A stretch of 32,014 bases of DNA from Clostridium sp. (lineage in GTDB: Bacteria > Bacillota > Clostridia > Clostridiales > Clostridiaceae), in contig JARIDB010000113.1 in the NCBI GenBank assembly GCA_029257045.1, forward strand, positions 1 through 32,014. The letters are read 5' to 3'. Numbering within the stretch: the first letter of the stretch is position 1; the number at the start of each line of letters is the position of its first letter. The position numbers were made by a program, and so were the translations under genes. The notes beneath the pieces are model-generated. The model searched no databases, had not been told where the DNA came from, and saw only the letters and a program-made list of their open reading frames with translations. Shown here one piece after another: positions 7,883 to 16,174 of this stretch.

Positions 7883-8197
7883 CTATTCTCCCTCTAAAAA
7901 TAATTTCCCATCCTCTACCAAACTAATTAATCGCTTATATTCTTCTTTTACTATTTCTAAACCTTTTTCTGTTATTATATAGCTTCTTTTTCTTCCAACC
8001 ACTTCTGTTTCTCTAATCATTTCTTCTTTTTCAAACCTTCCGAGTAAAGCATATAAAGTTCCTGGACCAACTCTAACACGTCCATTGGATATTTCATTTA
8101 CACTTTCCATAATGTCTACACCACATCTTTCTTTTAGTAAAGAAATTAAAATGTAATACATTTGCTCTGTTAAGTTTTGAAACTGCTCTCTTGCCAT
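7883..8197 (-). CDS. PadR family transcriptional regulator
   Basis: PadR-type winged-helix DNA-binding protein of 104 aa, the compact PadR-s2 form. It shows YYILISLLKERCGVDIMESV (helices 1-2) and then GRVRVGPGTLYALLGRFEKE, which contains the family hallmark VGPGTLYALL in the recognition helix. GRKRSYIITEKGLEIVKEEY forms the wing and start of the dimerisation helix. It likely represses its own operon with the DUF2812 gene. A consensus promoter and a perfect dyad lie immediately upstream. The effector is unknown. Confidence 0.92.
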   Translation of the reverse strand: MAREQFQNLTEQMYYILISLLKERCGVDIMESVNEISNGRVRVGPGTLYALLGRFEKEEMIRETEVVGRKRSYIITEKGLEIVKEEYKRLISLVEDGKLFLEGE

Positions 8198-8211
8198 TTA
8201 TTCTCATCTCC

Positions 8212-8232
8212 TAATATCTATATTCGATATTA
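8212..8232. promoter_or_regulatory. Candidate PadR operator (dyad)
   Basis: Perfect dyad TAATATC-N7-GATATTA placed between the padR -10 element and its start codon. The half-site block CGATATTA recurs next to the -10/-35 region (about 8,270-8,290), so two operator copies are possible. Assignment to PadR is inferred from position. Confidence 0.5.
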
Positions 8233-8270
8233 ATTACAATATAATCCCTACAACTCATAATATTATATTA

Positions 8271-8299
8271 ATAATAATATCGATTATCGCTATTGTCAA
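8271..8299 (-). promoter_or_regulatory. Promoter of the padR operon
   Basis: On the minus strand, a perfect -35 TTGACA (8294-8299) and -10 TATTAT (8271-8276) with a 17-base spacer. The spacer contains an ATCGAT palindrome. Confidence 0.7.
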
Positions 8300-8332
8300 T
8301 AAAAAATTAAATCTTTATCTTTTATAACAATG

Positions 8333-8361
8333 AAAAAGACCCTACTTTGTTAGTAAGGTCT
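8333..8361 (-). terminator. Terminator of gltX; direct repeat copy B starts here
   Basis: Stem AGACCCTAC / GTAAGGTCT (8337-8345 with 8353-8361, one mismatch), followed by T5 on the minus strand. The segment 8,333-8,389 is repeated at 6,388-6,444. Confidence 0.8.
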
Positions 8362-8384
8362 AAATAAAATTTAAAATTTTGCTT

Positions 8385-10055
8385 TTATAGGCTTAAAAAG
8401 TTTTTAAATCTTGCTCTTGTTTTTTCTTCACCTAAAATTTGCATTATAGTATAAAGATCTGGTGTATTACTTCTATGCGATAGTGCTGCTCTTACTGCTC
8501 CAGCTACATCTGAAATCATACCTTTATATTGATCTGGATTTGCTTTGTACTCTTTTTTGTTAGTGCAGTATCCGATTTCTAATCCTATTTCCTTTAAATT
8601 TTCAAACCAAGATTCTTGGCTTCCAGCATTAAAGTTAAATTTATCTTTATAAATCTTTATTACTTCTTTTGCAGATTCTAAAGTTACAGTCTTTGGCAGT
8701 TCAACATTTGAAGCTGTTTCTTTATTAAATAGCTCATCAAAGAAATAATCTACTTTTCCTTTTACCTCATCCCATTTAGCAAAGTCTTTTCTTGGCTTTG
8801 GACCTTCTTTATCTATATTAAAGATATCTTTAGTCATAGATTCATTAGCTGTAACTAAGTCATACATTTCTTTATCAAAATCTTTAGCCCACTCTATATA
8901 TAAATCATAAACTTTATCTGCTTTTAGTCTACAAATAACTTCTTTACTTACATCATTTAATTTAACCATATCAAATAATGCTCCTGATTTACTCATTTTA
9001 TCTAAAGCTATTTCAAAATCATGATAATCAACTAATGGATTTTCTGCTCTCCACTCTTCAAAGCTTGAGTTTACGATATTAAGTAAATACTCAACTACTG
9101 ATTGAACTGGGTATCCAACTTCCTTATAATATGAAACTGCAGCTTCTGCATCTTTTCTCTTAGAAAGCTTTCTTTTAGCTCCATTATCATTTTTCATTAT
9201 TGTTGGTATATGAGCATAGTTTGGTCTATCAAAACCTAAAGTATCAAATAATTGAACATGGATAGGCAATGAAGATAACCATTCTTCTCCTCTAATTACA
9301 TGAGTTGTTCTCATTAAAGCATCATCTATTGCATGAGCAAAATGATAAGTTGGAAGTCCATCCCCTTTAATTAATACTACATCTTGAACATTTTCTGGGA
9401 ATGAAATGTCTCCTTTAATTAAATCATGGAATTCAACTCTTTTATTTTCATCTCCAGGTGACTTAAATCTAATAATATATTCTTCCCCAGCCTCAATTTT
9501 TACTATAACTTCTTCTGTTGAAAGAGTTCTATCTTTTGCAAATTCTCCATAATATCCTGGAGTTATTTTAGCTGCTATTTGTGTTTCTCTAAGTTCTGAA
9601 AGTTCCTCTGGTGTAGCAAAAGAAGGATATGCTAAACCTTTTTCAATTAAATCTTTAGCAAAAGCTTCATAGATTTCTTTTCTTTGACTTTGTCTGTAAG
9701 GGCCATAGTTACCAATTGAAGTTGTATCTCCTGTCATTCCTTCATTAAAGTCCATACCAAAATTATGCATAGTTTGAATAGTATCTAGAATCGCTCCTTC
9801 AACTTCTCTTTTTTGGTCTGTATCTTCTATTCTTAAAAAGAAAACTCCATCAGTTTGGCTTGCAAGTCTTTCATTTATTAAAGCTGCAAATACTCCTCCA
9901 ATATGTTGGAATCCTGTTGGTGATGGCGCATATCTTGTAACTACAGCACCTTCTTTTAATTCTCTTTTTGAATATTCTGCTATGTAATCTTCCTTAGTTT
10001 TTTTAATGTTTTGGAAAATTAAATTTGCTAATTTTTCTAAACTCATTTTATCCAT
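8385..10055 (-). CDS. gltX: Glutamyl-tRNA synthetase
   Basis: Class I synthetase that attaches glutamate to tRNA-Glu. [14 protein letters not shown] contains the HIGH equivalent (residues 51-54). [14 protein letters not shown] follows, and KLSKRK (296-301) is the KMSKS loop. The C-terminal half is helical, as expected for the anticodon-binding part of bacterial GluRS. Its 556 residues exceed the usual 480-500, matching the longer form seen in clostridia. The last residues ([13 protein letters not shown]) are directly followed by a terminator. A T-box leader with glutamate specifier triplets lies upstream, so expression should rise when tRNA-Glu is uncharged. The leader terminator lies about 175 bases before the ATG, with a repeat half-element in between. 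Confidence 0.96.
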   Translation of the reverse strand: MDKMSLEKLANLIFQNIKKTKEDYIAEYSKRELKEGAVVTRYAPSPTGFQHIGGVFAALINERLASQTDGVFFLRIEDTDQKREVEGAILDTIQTMHNFGMDFNEGMTGDTTSIGNYGPYRQSQRKEIYEAFAKDLIEKGLAYPSFATPEELSELRETQIAAKITPGYYGEFAKDRTLSTEEVIVKIEAGEEYIIRFKSPGDENKRVEFHDLIKGDISFPENVQDVVLIKGDGLPTYHFAHAIDDALMRTTHVIRGEEWLSSLPIHVQLFDTLGFDRPNYAHIPTIMKNDNGAKRKLSKRKDAEAAVSYYKEVGYPVQSVVEYLLNIVNSSFEEWRAENPLVDYHDFEIALDKMSKSGALFDMVKLNDVSKEVICRLKADKVYDLYIEWAKDFDKEMYDLVTANESMTKDIFNIDKEGPKPRKDFAKWDEVKGKVDYFFDELFNKETASNVELPKTVTLESAKEVIKIYKDKFNFNAGSQESWFENLKEIGLEIGYCTNKKEYKANPDQYKGMISDVAGAVRAALSHRSNTPDLYTIMQILGEEKTRARFKNFLSL

Positions 10056-10178
10056 TCCTTTCTATAATACCTAACTAAGCTTCATCTTTTAATTCAATCT
10101 TACTTTAAGGAAACTTTATTAGAATCCTTAACTTTCATTATAATCTTACCTAGAATAACTTTTCTTTACATAAAAAAT

Positions 10179-10222
10179 GTGAACATATAATAACTTATCC
10201 ACAGGATTCGTTATTATAATTT
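10179..10222. repeat. Partial copy of the GTGAACATATAATAA repeat
   Basis: GTGAACATATAATAA (10,179-10,193) preceded by TAAAAAAT matches the left arm of the element at 5,343. Here a different right arm, GTTATTATA, pairs with TATAATAAC. The closing GTTCAC arm is absent. It lies between the T-box terminator and the gltX start, so it is part of the gltX mRNA leader. Confidence 0.5.
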
Positions 10223-10232
10223 CCTAAAGAAT

Positions 10233-10490
10233 AAAAAAATCCTTCCTCCTAAAAACCCTAGGACGAAAGACCATTTCCGCGTTACCACCTAAATTGATTA
10301 GTTAACTAATCCACTCATACTCTTTAAGGGGAGAATCCCATAAACTTACTTACTAGTTTAGTTTTTTCAGTTTATAACTCCAGAGCTTCTTTCTATAGGT
10401 TTAAATTCTAGGATTTCACCACCCCTAGATCTCTTAAATTTAAAAGACTATATACTCTTCTCTATCAAAGCTTTACTATTAATTGTTACC
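10233..10490 (-). promoter_or_regulatory. T-box leader, tRNA-Glu specific, controlling gltX
   Basis: The minus strand carries the T-box core GGTGGTAACGCG (10,278-10,289). Upstream is a Stem I with the AGTA motif (about 10,453-10,456) and pairing TATAG / CTATA next to a specifier bulge GAAAGAAG (10,386-10,393), which contains GAA (Glu) triplets. Downstream is a terminator: TCTTTCGTCCT pairs with AGGAGGAAGGA with one mismatch and runs into T7 (10,233-10,239). T-boxes bind cognate tRNA; uncharged tRNA stabilises the antiterminator through the UGGN bulge. The specifier fits the downstream gene. Confidence 0.92.
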
Positions 10491-10496
10491 ATACAT

Positions 10497-10525
10497 ATTA
10501 TAACTATACATTTAGTATTTGTAAA
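10497..10525 (-). promoter_or_regulatory. Promoter of the gltX T-box transcript
   Basis: On the minus strand, -35 TTTACA (10,520-10,525) and -10 TATAAT (10,497-10,502) with a 17-base spacer, placing the transcript start at about 10,490, right at the 5' end of the T-box. Confidence 0.65.
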
Positions 10526-10740
10526 TATTTTTACACTATTCTCTTTTCTCATTATATAAATTTAAATTCCATATTTGTATATGCTTTAATAATATAGGTA
10601 TAATTAATAATAGATATGTTTTAAGTTTTATTATTTTACTTAGATAAAGTCTATTAACTATTTATCTGCAATATTATTAATAATGTAAATTAAAAATCAA
10701 AAATATATAATAACAAATTTTAGAGATTAGGAGATTTAAA
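10526..10740 (+). promoter_or_regulatory. AT-rich upstream region of the GH3 gene
   Basis: Holds a candidate promoter TTGTAT (10,575-10,580), an 18-base spacer and TATAAT (10,599-10,604), then about 135 bases of untranslated leader without an obvious hairpin or ORF. Confidence 0.4.
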
Positions 10741-11904
10741 ATGAAAAAACTTTTAATAACTATTCTTATAATTATTTTATTTATAGCCTCTACTTTTTTA
10801 GGTTATATATACTCATCTAACAAAAACTTAGATAGTTCTAACCCAAAAGAATATAAAGAAAAAATTAATGATTCAAATAAAACTTCATTAGATAAAATAA
10901 CTTTAGATAGAGCAAAAAACCTTGTAGATACTATGACTCTAGAAGAAAAGGTTGGGCAAATGTTTTTTGCAAGGTGCAGAAAGGATACTGCTATATCTGA
11001 TTTAACTAACTACAATTTAGGTGGTTTTATTTTATTTGATGCAAATATTAGAGATGAAAGTAAAAGTTCTTTGATTAGTACTATAACTTCTTATCAAGAT
11101 GCCTCGAAACTTCCTATGTTTATAGCCGTTGATGAAGAAGGTGGAACTGTTAATAGATTAAGTAAGTACATTGCATTTAGAGGAGTCCCCTTTAAATCAC
11201 CTAGAGACTTATATGAAATAGGAGGTTTTCAAACAATAAGGGATGATACTAAGGAAAAAGCAGAACTTCTATTATCCTTAGGAATAAATGTTAATCTAGC
11301 TCCTGTAGCTGATGTTTCAACTGATTCTTCTGATTACATTCATAATAGAACCTTTGGGGATAATGCAAAAGAAGTTTCAGAATATGTTTCTCTTGTAGTT
11401 AAAACTATGAAGGAAAATAATATAGGTTCTTCCTTAAAGCACTTTCCTGGCTATGGAAATAACCAGGATACTCATACAGGTTTTTCTATTGATGAACGTA
11501 GTTATGAAAGCTTTAAAAATTCCGATTTCTTACCATTTAAAGCTGGTATAAAATCAGGAGCTGATAGTATATTAGTTTCTCATAATATTATTAAAGCTAT
11601 AGATGAGGACTTACCTGCTTCCCTATCTCCTAAAGTAAACAAAATAATTAGGCAGGATTTAGGGTTTAATGGAGTATTAATAACTGATGATTTACAAATG
11701 GATGCAATAAAAGAATATATAGGTGATTATACTTCTGCTATATTAGCTATTAAAGCTGGTAATGATTTATTGATTGCATCAGATTTTGATATACAAATTC
11801 CTTCAGTATTAGACTCTATAGAAAATGGAGAACTCAGTGAAAAACGTATAAATGAATCTGTACTGAGAATTCTCTATTGGAAAATTAATTTAGAGCTAAT
11901 ATAA
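10741..11904 (+). CDS. Membrane-anchored GH3 beta-N-acetylhexosaminidase (NagZ-like)
   Basis: Glycoside hydrolase family 3 enzyme expected to release N-acetylglucosamine from peptidoglycan fragments. Residues 4-24 form an uncleaved signal anchor without a lipobox, so the enzyme should sit outside the membrane. A Ser/Asn/Lys linker follows, then the TIM barrel. AVDEEGG (129-135) is a substrate-binding signature. KHFPGYGNNQDTHTG (233-247) carries the Asp/His dyad typical of NagZ enzymes (D243, H245), and ITDDLQMDA contains the predicted nucleophile Asp316. The single-domain length of 387 aa matches short NagZ, not the two-domain Bacillus form. RBS AGGAGA precedes the ATG. Its stop codon abuts the stop of the convergent DUF4173 gene. 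Confidence 0.88.
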   Translation: MKKLLITILIIILFIASTFLGYIYSSNKNLDSSNPKEYKEKINDSNKTSLDKITLDRAKNLVDTMTLEEKVGQMFFARCRKDTAISDLTNYNLGGFILFDANIRDESKSSLISTITSYQDASKLPMFIAVDEEGGTVNRLSKYIAFRGVPFKSPRDLYEIGGFQTIRDDTKEKAELLLSLGINVNLAPVADVSTDSSDYIHNRTFGDNAKEVSEYVSLVVKTMKENNIGSSLKHFPGYGNNQDTHTGFSIDERSYESFKNSDFLPFKAGIKSGADSILVSHNIIKAIDEDLPASLSPKVNKIIRQDLGFNGVLITDDLQMDAIKEYIGDYTSAILAIKAGNDLLIASDFDIQIPSVLDSIENGELSEKRINESVLRILYWKINLELI

Positions 11905-13755
11905 TTACCTTAAAATCCTACTATTAAAGTAATTATATTCGTACCAATGTTTAGTAGTTACCTTTTTATGAAACCAATTAAAGTAATATTCACTTTCTAT
12001 TAGCCCTTTTTCATATCCTTCTTTAACTGCCTCACCAGCATCTAATGATAATGTAGATAAATATCCATCATCTATTCCATTGTTTACATTTACTATTACC
12101 ATATTTTGTTTTGCTATATAATTATCTATATTAAAATAGTTTAAAGCTATATACATACTAAGTGCTAAAACAACTATTGGTTTAAATAAATATTTATTTT
12201 TCCATATAAATATAAATAATATTAATAATGATAAACATAAGAATACTGTAAAGACTTGAACTAAAATTCTTAGTCTAGTATATCCAAACTCTGATATATA
12301 CAAGTTCATTTTAAACATAGCAGATACTCCCATATTTACAGTTAATACTGTTATAATACTATATAATATATTTAAAGCATTTTTAGTTTTATCACCCTTT
12401 ACTAATGTTTTAAAATTCATTGCTGTTATCATAACTAAATTTATTAATACTAAAAATACTAATTGGAAGAAACCACTTCTTGCATAATGAGCAAAGTCAA
12501 ATCCAACTGGTAATTGCTTATTTAAATATAAATATGATATTTGTATCTTAGTGAAAACTAAGTATAAAACTATTAAAGAAAATAATATTGTTATTATTGT
12601 AGTTGAATCAAAGGACTTGTTAATATTTCTTTTTCTAACTTCCTTTATCTTAGTAGCATTTAAACTATAATATAATCCAAAAACTAAAAACATAACTACT
12701 ATTGCTATTATAGATTTTAATATAAAGTCATATATATTTTCAATATTCAAAAATACCCATATATTTCTTAAGTGATAGCTAAATACTTCATCTGCTCCTG
12801 CAAGTAAAGCCCCAAGTACTATAAGTAATGGTACTGATATTACTATCCCTGTTAAGATTGATTTAATATAATTATTTTCCTTTTTTAAGATATCTTTTTT
12901 AAATACATACTTAACTACAGAAGGAAGCTTTGTTGTATTTTCTATTGATTGCCCTATAATTATTTCTAAAAAGGCGTTTCCAAAGTTTAATAACTGAAAT
13001 GGTATATTATTATATGTTAATAATAAGAATCCAGAAAATAAAGATAAAGGTATAACTAAAACATTTAATATTCTAAATAGTTCATTTGTAAAAATAGCAT
13101 AACTACAGGATAATATAATACTTACTAATACAAAAAAGTATCCTAATACATTATTATTCTTTATATCAACTGTAAACATAAAAATTCCTATCATTAAAAT
13201 AGTTAAAATAGGTACTGAAACTCCAAAATATCCAAATATAAACCTTGAAAATAATATACCTATTCCTAATGACAGTATAATAAGAATTATAGCTTTATTA
13301 CTATCCATATTATCTTTTTCAATATCCATTAGTGGTTTATTACTCTTATATCTTTTCATATTTAAAGTTTCCTTTAGAGCTTCAACTGCAATTGATGTAT
13401 AATTATTTATACTACATTGAATTATTATATATCTAAATAATTCATTTTCCACTTTATTTATATTATTTGCCCACTTACACCCTTCAAAAATTAAATCCTT
13501 ATCAATTATTTCTATATTTGAATTAGTAGCATCTATAAATATCAAATCAATATTATAACCTTCTGTAGTAACCTTTTTATTGTATTTAATAGTTGGTGCA
13601 TCTTCTAATTCAATTACGCCTGTGCTCCATCTACTTACACATTCTTCTGGAGTTTCTCCATTTTTCATATTTATTATAGGTAATCGATTTTTGGGACGTT
13701 TTAATAAAAGAATCTTTTCTCCCTTCATTAAAACTAATGAAACTACGTTGACCAT
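11905..13755 (-). CDS. DUF4173 membrane protein with degenerate Nudix-like N-terminal domain
   Basis: Residues 1 to about 135 look like a Nudix hydrolase: strand VVSLVLMKGEKILLLKRPKN, then NGETPEECVSRWSTG in place of the Nudix box, and EGCKWANNINKVENELFRYI as the usual end. The catalytic REUxEExG glutamates are missing and the box is shortened, so hydrolase activity is unlikely. From about 152 onward there are some 11 membrane helices with the DUF4173 pattern (LPVGFDFAHYARSGFFQLVF), ending in a short hydrophilic tail (DDGYLSTLSLDAGEAVKEGY). RBS AAAGGAGG precedes the ATG. The HTH and DUF2975 genes lie upstream on the same strand, 186 bases away. Function unknown. Confidence 0.82.
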   Translation of the reverse strand: MVNVVSLVLMKGEKILLLKRPKNRLPIINMKNGETPEECVSRWSTGVIELEDAPTIKYNKKVTTEGYNIDLIFIDATNSNIEIIDKDLIFEGCKWANNINKVENELFRYIIIQCSINNYTSIAVEALKETLNMKRYKSNKPLMDIEKDNMDSNKAIILIILSLGIGILFSRFIFGYFGVSVPILTILMIGIFMFTVDIKNNNVLGYFFVLVSIILSCSYAIFTNELFRILNVLVIPLSLFSGFLLLTYNNIPFQLLNFGNAFLEIIIGQSIENTTKLPSVVKYVFKKDILKKENNYIKSILTGIVISVPLLIVLGALLAGADEVFSYHLRNIWVFLNIENIYDFILKSIIAIVVMFLVFGLYYSLNATKIKEVRKRNINKSFDSTTIITILFSLIVLYLVFTKIQISYLYLNKQLPVGFDFAHYARSGFFQLVFLVLINLVMITAMNFKTLVKGDKTKNALNILYSIITVLTVNMGVSAMFKMNLYISEFGYTRLRILVQVFTVFLCLSLLILFIFIWKNKYLFKPIVVLALSMYIALNYFNIDNYIAKQNMVIVNVNNGIDDGYLSTLSLDAGEAVKEGYEKGLIESEYYFNWFHKKVTTKHWYEYNYFNSRILR

Positions 13756-13783
13756 ATTTTGACCTCCTTTAATTTTTATCTGA

Positions 13784-13905
13784 TGTCTAGCTACTGTAAC
13801 ACTCTCATCCTCTGCAAGGTGGAGCTAACAGTGTCTAGCCCTAGACTAGGTACCCCTTTGGTGTAATTTTAACTAACATTCAGTGGGGGATTAAACTCCC
13901 TCTAA
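13784..13905. repeat. Structured GC-rich segment (possible IS200/IS605 end or guide-RNA remnant, copy 3)
   Basis: The segment is clearly richer in GC than its flanks. It shows direct repeats TGTCTAGC (13,784-13,791 and 13,832-13,839), a palindrome CCTAGACTAGG (13,840-13,850), ACCCCTTTGGTG, and an end CATTCAGTGGGGGATTAAAC with a GGGGGA...CTCCC hairpin (13,885-13,900). The end motif also occurs at 6,540. It lies in the leader of the DUF4173 gene. It may be a decayed transposon end or a structured regulatory RNA; I cannot assign a known riboswitch. Confidence 0.4.
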
Positions 13906-13941
13906 ATATAAGTTTCACTTGATACCACAAATTACTTAAGA

Positions 13942-14148
13942 TTAATCTTTTATATATTCTAAAATATCTCCTGGTTGACAATTAAGCTCCTTACAAATAG
14001 CCTCTAAAGTAGAAAATCTAACTGCTTTTGCTTTGTTGTTTTTTAATATAGAAAGATTTGCATTAGTTATACCAACTCTTTGAGCTAATTCATTTAATGA
14101 AATTTTTCTTTTTGCCATCATAACATCTAAATTTATCATTATTGCCAT
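13942..14148 (-). CDS. YozG-like Cro/CI-type HTH regulator
   Basis: Small DNA-binding protein of 68 aa. KISLNELAQRVGITNANLS and the following ILKNNKAKAVRFSTLEAICK form a Xre-type helix-turn-helix, and the ending LNCQPGDILEYIKD is typical of the YozG/HigA-like group paired with DUF2975 membrane proteins. RBS AAAGGAG is close to the ATG at 14,146-14,148. It starts 13 bases after the stop of the DUF2975 gene, so the two form an operon. In such pairs the membrane partner is thought to modulate the regulator; that is inferred here. Confidence 0.92.
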   Translation of the reverse strand: MAIMINLDVMMAKRKISLNELAQRVGITNANLSILKNNKAKAVRFSTLEAICKELNCQPGDILEYIKD

Positions 14149-14161
14149 AATTTCTCCTTTA

Positions 14162-14656
14162 TCATACTGTTAAATCATTTTCTTCTTTAAATGTAATTGC
14201 TTTTTCAAAAACCTTTGCTAATATAAAAATAAATGCTGCTGCAAATAAAAATATAAATACTTCCATATCTGTATGAATCCCCATATTATCAATATATATA
14301 AATTTAAATTCTTTTAAATTAGAATTCACAAATAAATTAATTAAATAACATAAAGCTATAATTAATGACGATACTGATATTCTTTTAAAAGCTACTACAT
14401 TTGGTCTAACAAATGGATCTCCTATTATTAATGTTTTTATTATACCTTTTAGTTGAAATACTATATAAAACAAACTACTTATTCCTACAACTAATAAAAT
14501 TGAAATTAACCACTTATTTATACCAAAGTCTTGGATTCCTCCTTTATAAAATGTCATATAGAATACCCCAATAGTAAGAATTATCCCAAGTATAATTGTA
14601 AGACTTAAAATTATTGATAATATTCTAGATAAAAACTTTTCATCTTTTAAATTCAT
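14162..14656 (-). CDS. DUF2975 membrane protein
   Basis: Small integral membrane protein of 164 aa with four helices, at about 13-33, 47-68, 88-108 and 130-150. The motif KGIIKTLIIGDPFVRPNVVA between helices 2 and 3 is characteristic of DUF2975 (usually ...GxPFxxxN...). It is encoded with the downstream YozG-like HTH gene. RBS AAGGAGAG precedes the ATG. Biochemical role unknown; the association with a small HTH protein suggests signal-dependent control of that regulator. Confidence 0.9.
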   Translation of the reverse strand: MNLKDEKFLSRILSIILSLTIILGIILTIGVFYMTFYKGGIQDFGINKWLISILLVVGISSLFYIVFQLKGIIKTLIIGDPFVRPNVVAFKRISVSSLIIALCYLINLFVNSNLKEFKFIYIDNMGIHTDMEVFIFLFAAAFIFILAKVFEKAITFKEENDLTV

Positions 14657-14685
14657 AATTTATCTCTCCTTTTCTAGTTAAGTAT

Positions 14686-14714
14686 ATATTATCACCTTAT
14701 CAGTTCTTTTTCAA
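14686..14714 (-). promoter_or_regulatory. Promoter of the DUF2975/HTH operon
   Basis: On the minus strand, -35 TTGAAA (14,709-14,714) and -10 TAATAT (14,686-14,691) with a 17-base spacer, about 30 bases before the DUF2975 ATG. Confidence 0.55.
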
Positions 14715-14823
14715 TACCTTTTTATCGTAAAACAATATATTATTATCTCTTATTAATATAAAATTATTATTTATCAAGAATACATTTCAGAAACTTTAAT
14801 TATAAACCAACTTAATTACATAA

Positions 14824-14861
14824 AAATAAAGGTTGTTTCGACTATAATTTCGAAACAACCC
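14824..14861 (-). terminator. Terminator after the pentapeptide-repeat gene
   Basis: Perfect 10-bp stem GGTTGTTTCG / CGAAACAACC (14,831-14,840 with 14,851-14,860), followed on the minus strand by TTTATTTTTA. It starts directly after the stop codon at 14,862-14,864. Confidence 0.85.
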
Positions 14862-16049
14862 TTATCTTACTATTTTTTTAATTAATGCTCCTATGCCTAT
14901 CCCATTCATTAAAACTCCTAATATCATTTCTATATTGCTAATCATATATGATGCAGGTGCAGGTTGTGCTTCATTAAGCCCAACTGATGCAAACATTCCA
15001 ACACTTAAGTTTAGACTTTCGTTATAATCTTTTAAAAACTTTTGAATTGTAAACCTATCATTTAAACTTGTATATCTAATTATTTCTTCATCTACTTTAA
15101 TACCAAATATTAAATATAATATTGAAAATATTAATATTATAACAAAAGAGAAATATAAAGAATATAAAGGTCTTTCTCCATAACCACAAGTTATAAAAGC
15201 TAAAAATGAAGTTACCTTTGGTAAGGGGTCCAATGTCTTTCTTTGCATCTTCTTGCATAAAAAGTAATATTCTCCAAAGTTATTTTTTAAATTATTATCT
15301 TTAAATTTATCTGCTATATTTTCATATACAGTATATATTCCTTCATACTCATCTCTTGTATAATATTTAAGTGGTATTTTATCTATAAATGACTTTTCAT
15401 CTAGCTTACTTTTATCTTTATCCCTAAATTCTAAATCTTCTATATATGTATTTACTATTTTAATCCCTGATAAATCAGAGTCTATAATAATTATCATATT
15501 TAAATTTGAATTAATAATAAAAACATCTGACATATCACTTACTTCAAAATTAGTATTTTTAAAATTACAATTAGTAAATATAGTATAACTTAGATTGCAA
15601 CTTAAAAACTTTGCATATATTTTTCCTCCATCGAAAGTACAAGATAAATTATCATCTTTATTAAGATTAGGTAATATATCACTTTCTTGTTTAATAAAAA
15701 TACATTCTTCAAAAATTACTCCACCACTATTAAAATTACTATTAATAAAATAACACCCTATAAACTTACAACCTTTAAATTTTATATTTGAAAATTTACA
15801 ATTAATAAACTTTGTGCAAACTATATCTATATTACTTATTTCTTTAAATTCATCTTCTGACTTTGCATGACCACCGCCAAAAACTGAATCATTAAACTTT
15901 TTATAACTATATTTTTCATCTGGATTATATTTATTAGATATCTTTCTACTACCTTTAATATCATTAAATAACTTTTCATTATTATTAAATCGTTTTTCTA
16001 GCTGTTTTTTTGCAACATATAATTCCTCTTTAAAATTAACATAAGCCAT
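14862..16049 (-). CDS. Pentapeptide-repeat protein with two-TM pore-like C-terminus
   Basis: Residues 1-75 are charged and partly helical. Residues 76-205 hold irregular pentapeptide repeats of the A(N/D)LXX type (CKFSNIKFKGCKFIGCYFIN, then CNLSYTIFTNCNFKNTNFEV), expected to form a right-handed beta helix. A helical linker (about 230-275) leads to TM1 (294-317), a re-entrant loop region (342-362) and TM2 (369-391). This TM-loop-TM layout is that of Ion_trans_2-type channel tails known from some pentapeptide proteins. The filter-like sequence reads SVGLNEA rather than TVGYGD, so potassium selectivity is doubtful. RBS GGAAGGAG precedes the ATG. It is followed by its own terminator. Confidence 0.78.
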   Translation of the reverse strand: MAYVNFKEELYVAKKQLEKRFNNNEKLFNDIKGSRKISNKYNPDEKYSYKKFNDSVFGGGHAKSEDEFKEISNIDIVCTKFINCKFSNIKFKGCKFIGCYFINSNFNSGGVIFEECIFIKQESDILPNLNKDDNLSCTFDGGKIYAKFLSCNLSYTIFTNCNFKNTNFEVSDMSDVFIINSNLNMIIIIDSDLSGIKIVNTYIEDLEFRDKDKSKLDEKSFIDKIPLKYYTRDEYEGIYTVYENIADKFKDNNLKNNFGEYYFLCKKMQRKTLDPLPKVTSFLAFITCGYGERPLYSLYFSFVIILIFSILYLIFGIKVDEEIIRYTSLNDRFTIQKFLKDYNESLNLSVGMFASVGLNEAQPAPASYMISNIEMILGVLMNGIGIGALIKKIVR

Positions 16050-16174
16050 ATTAGGAAAGCTCCTTCCAAATAATTATTTACATTATTTATATTGTTCCTA
16101 TTTATGTCTTAATTAACCTAATATATATTAAAACTTTTCATGAAATTCAAAAGTGCAATCTTCTTTTTTATCTT

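Noticed and set aside
10195-10203. Perfect DnaA box TTATCCACA upstream of gltX
   Set aside because: A single box inside a hairpin loop, with no cluster of boxes, no unwinding region and no dnaA/dnaN nearby. Taken as chance rather than an origin.
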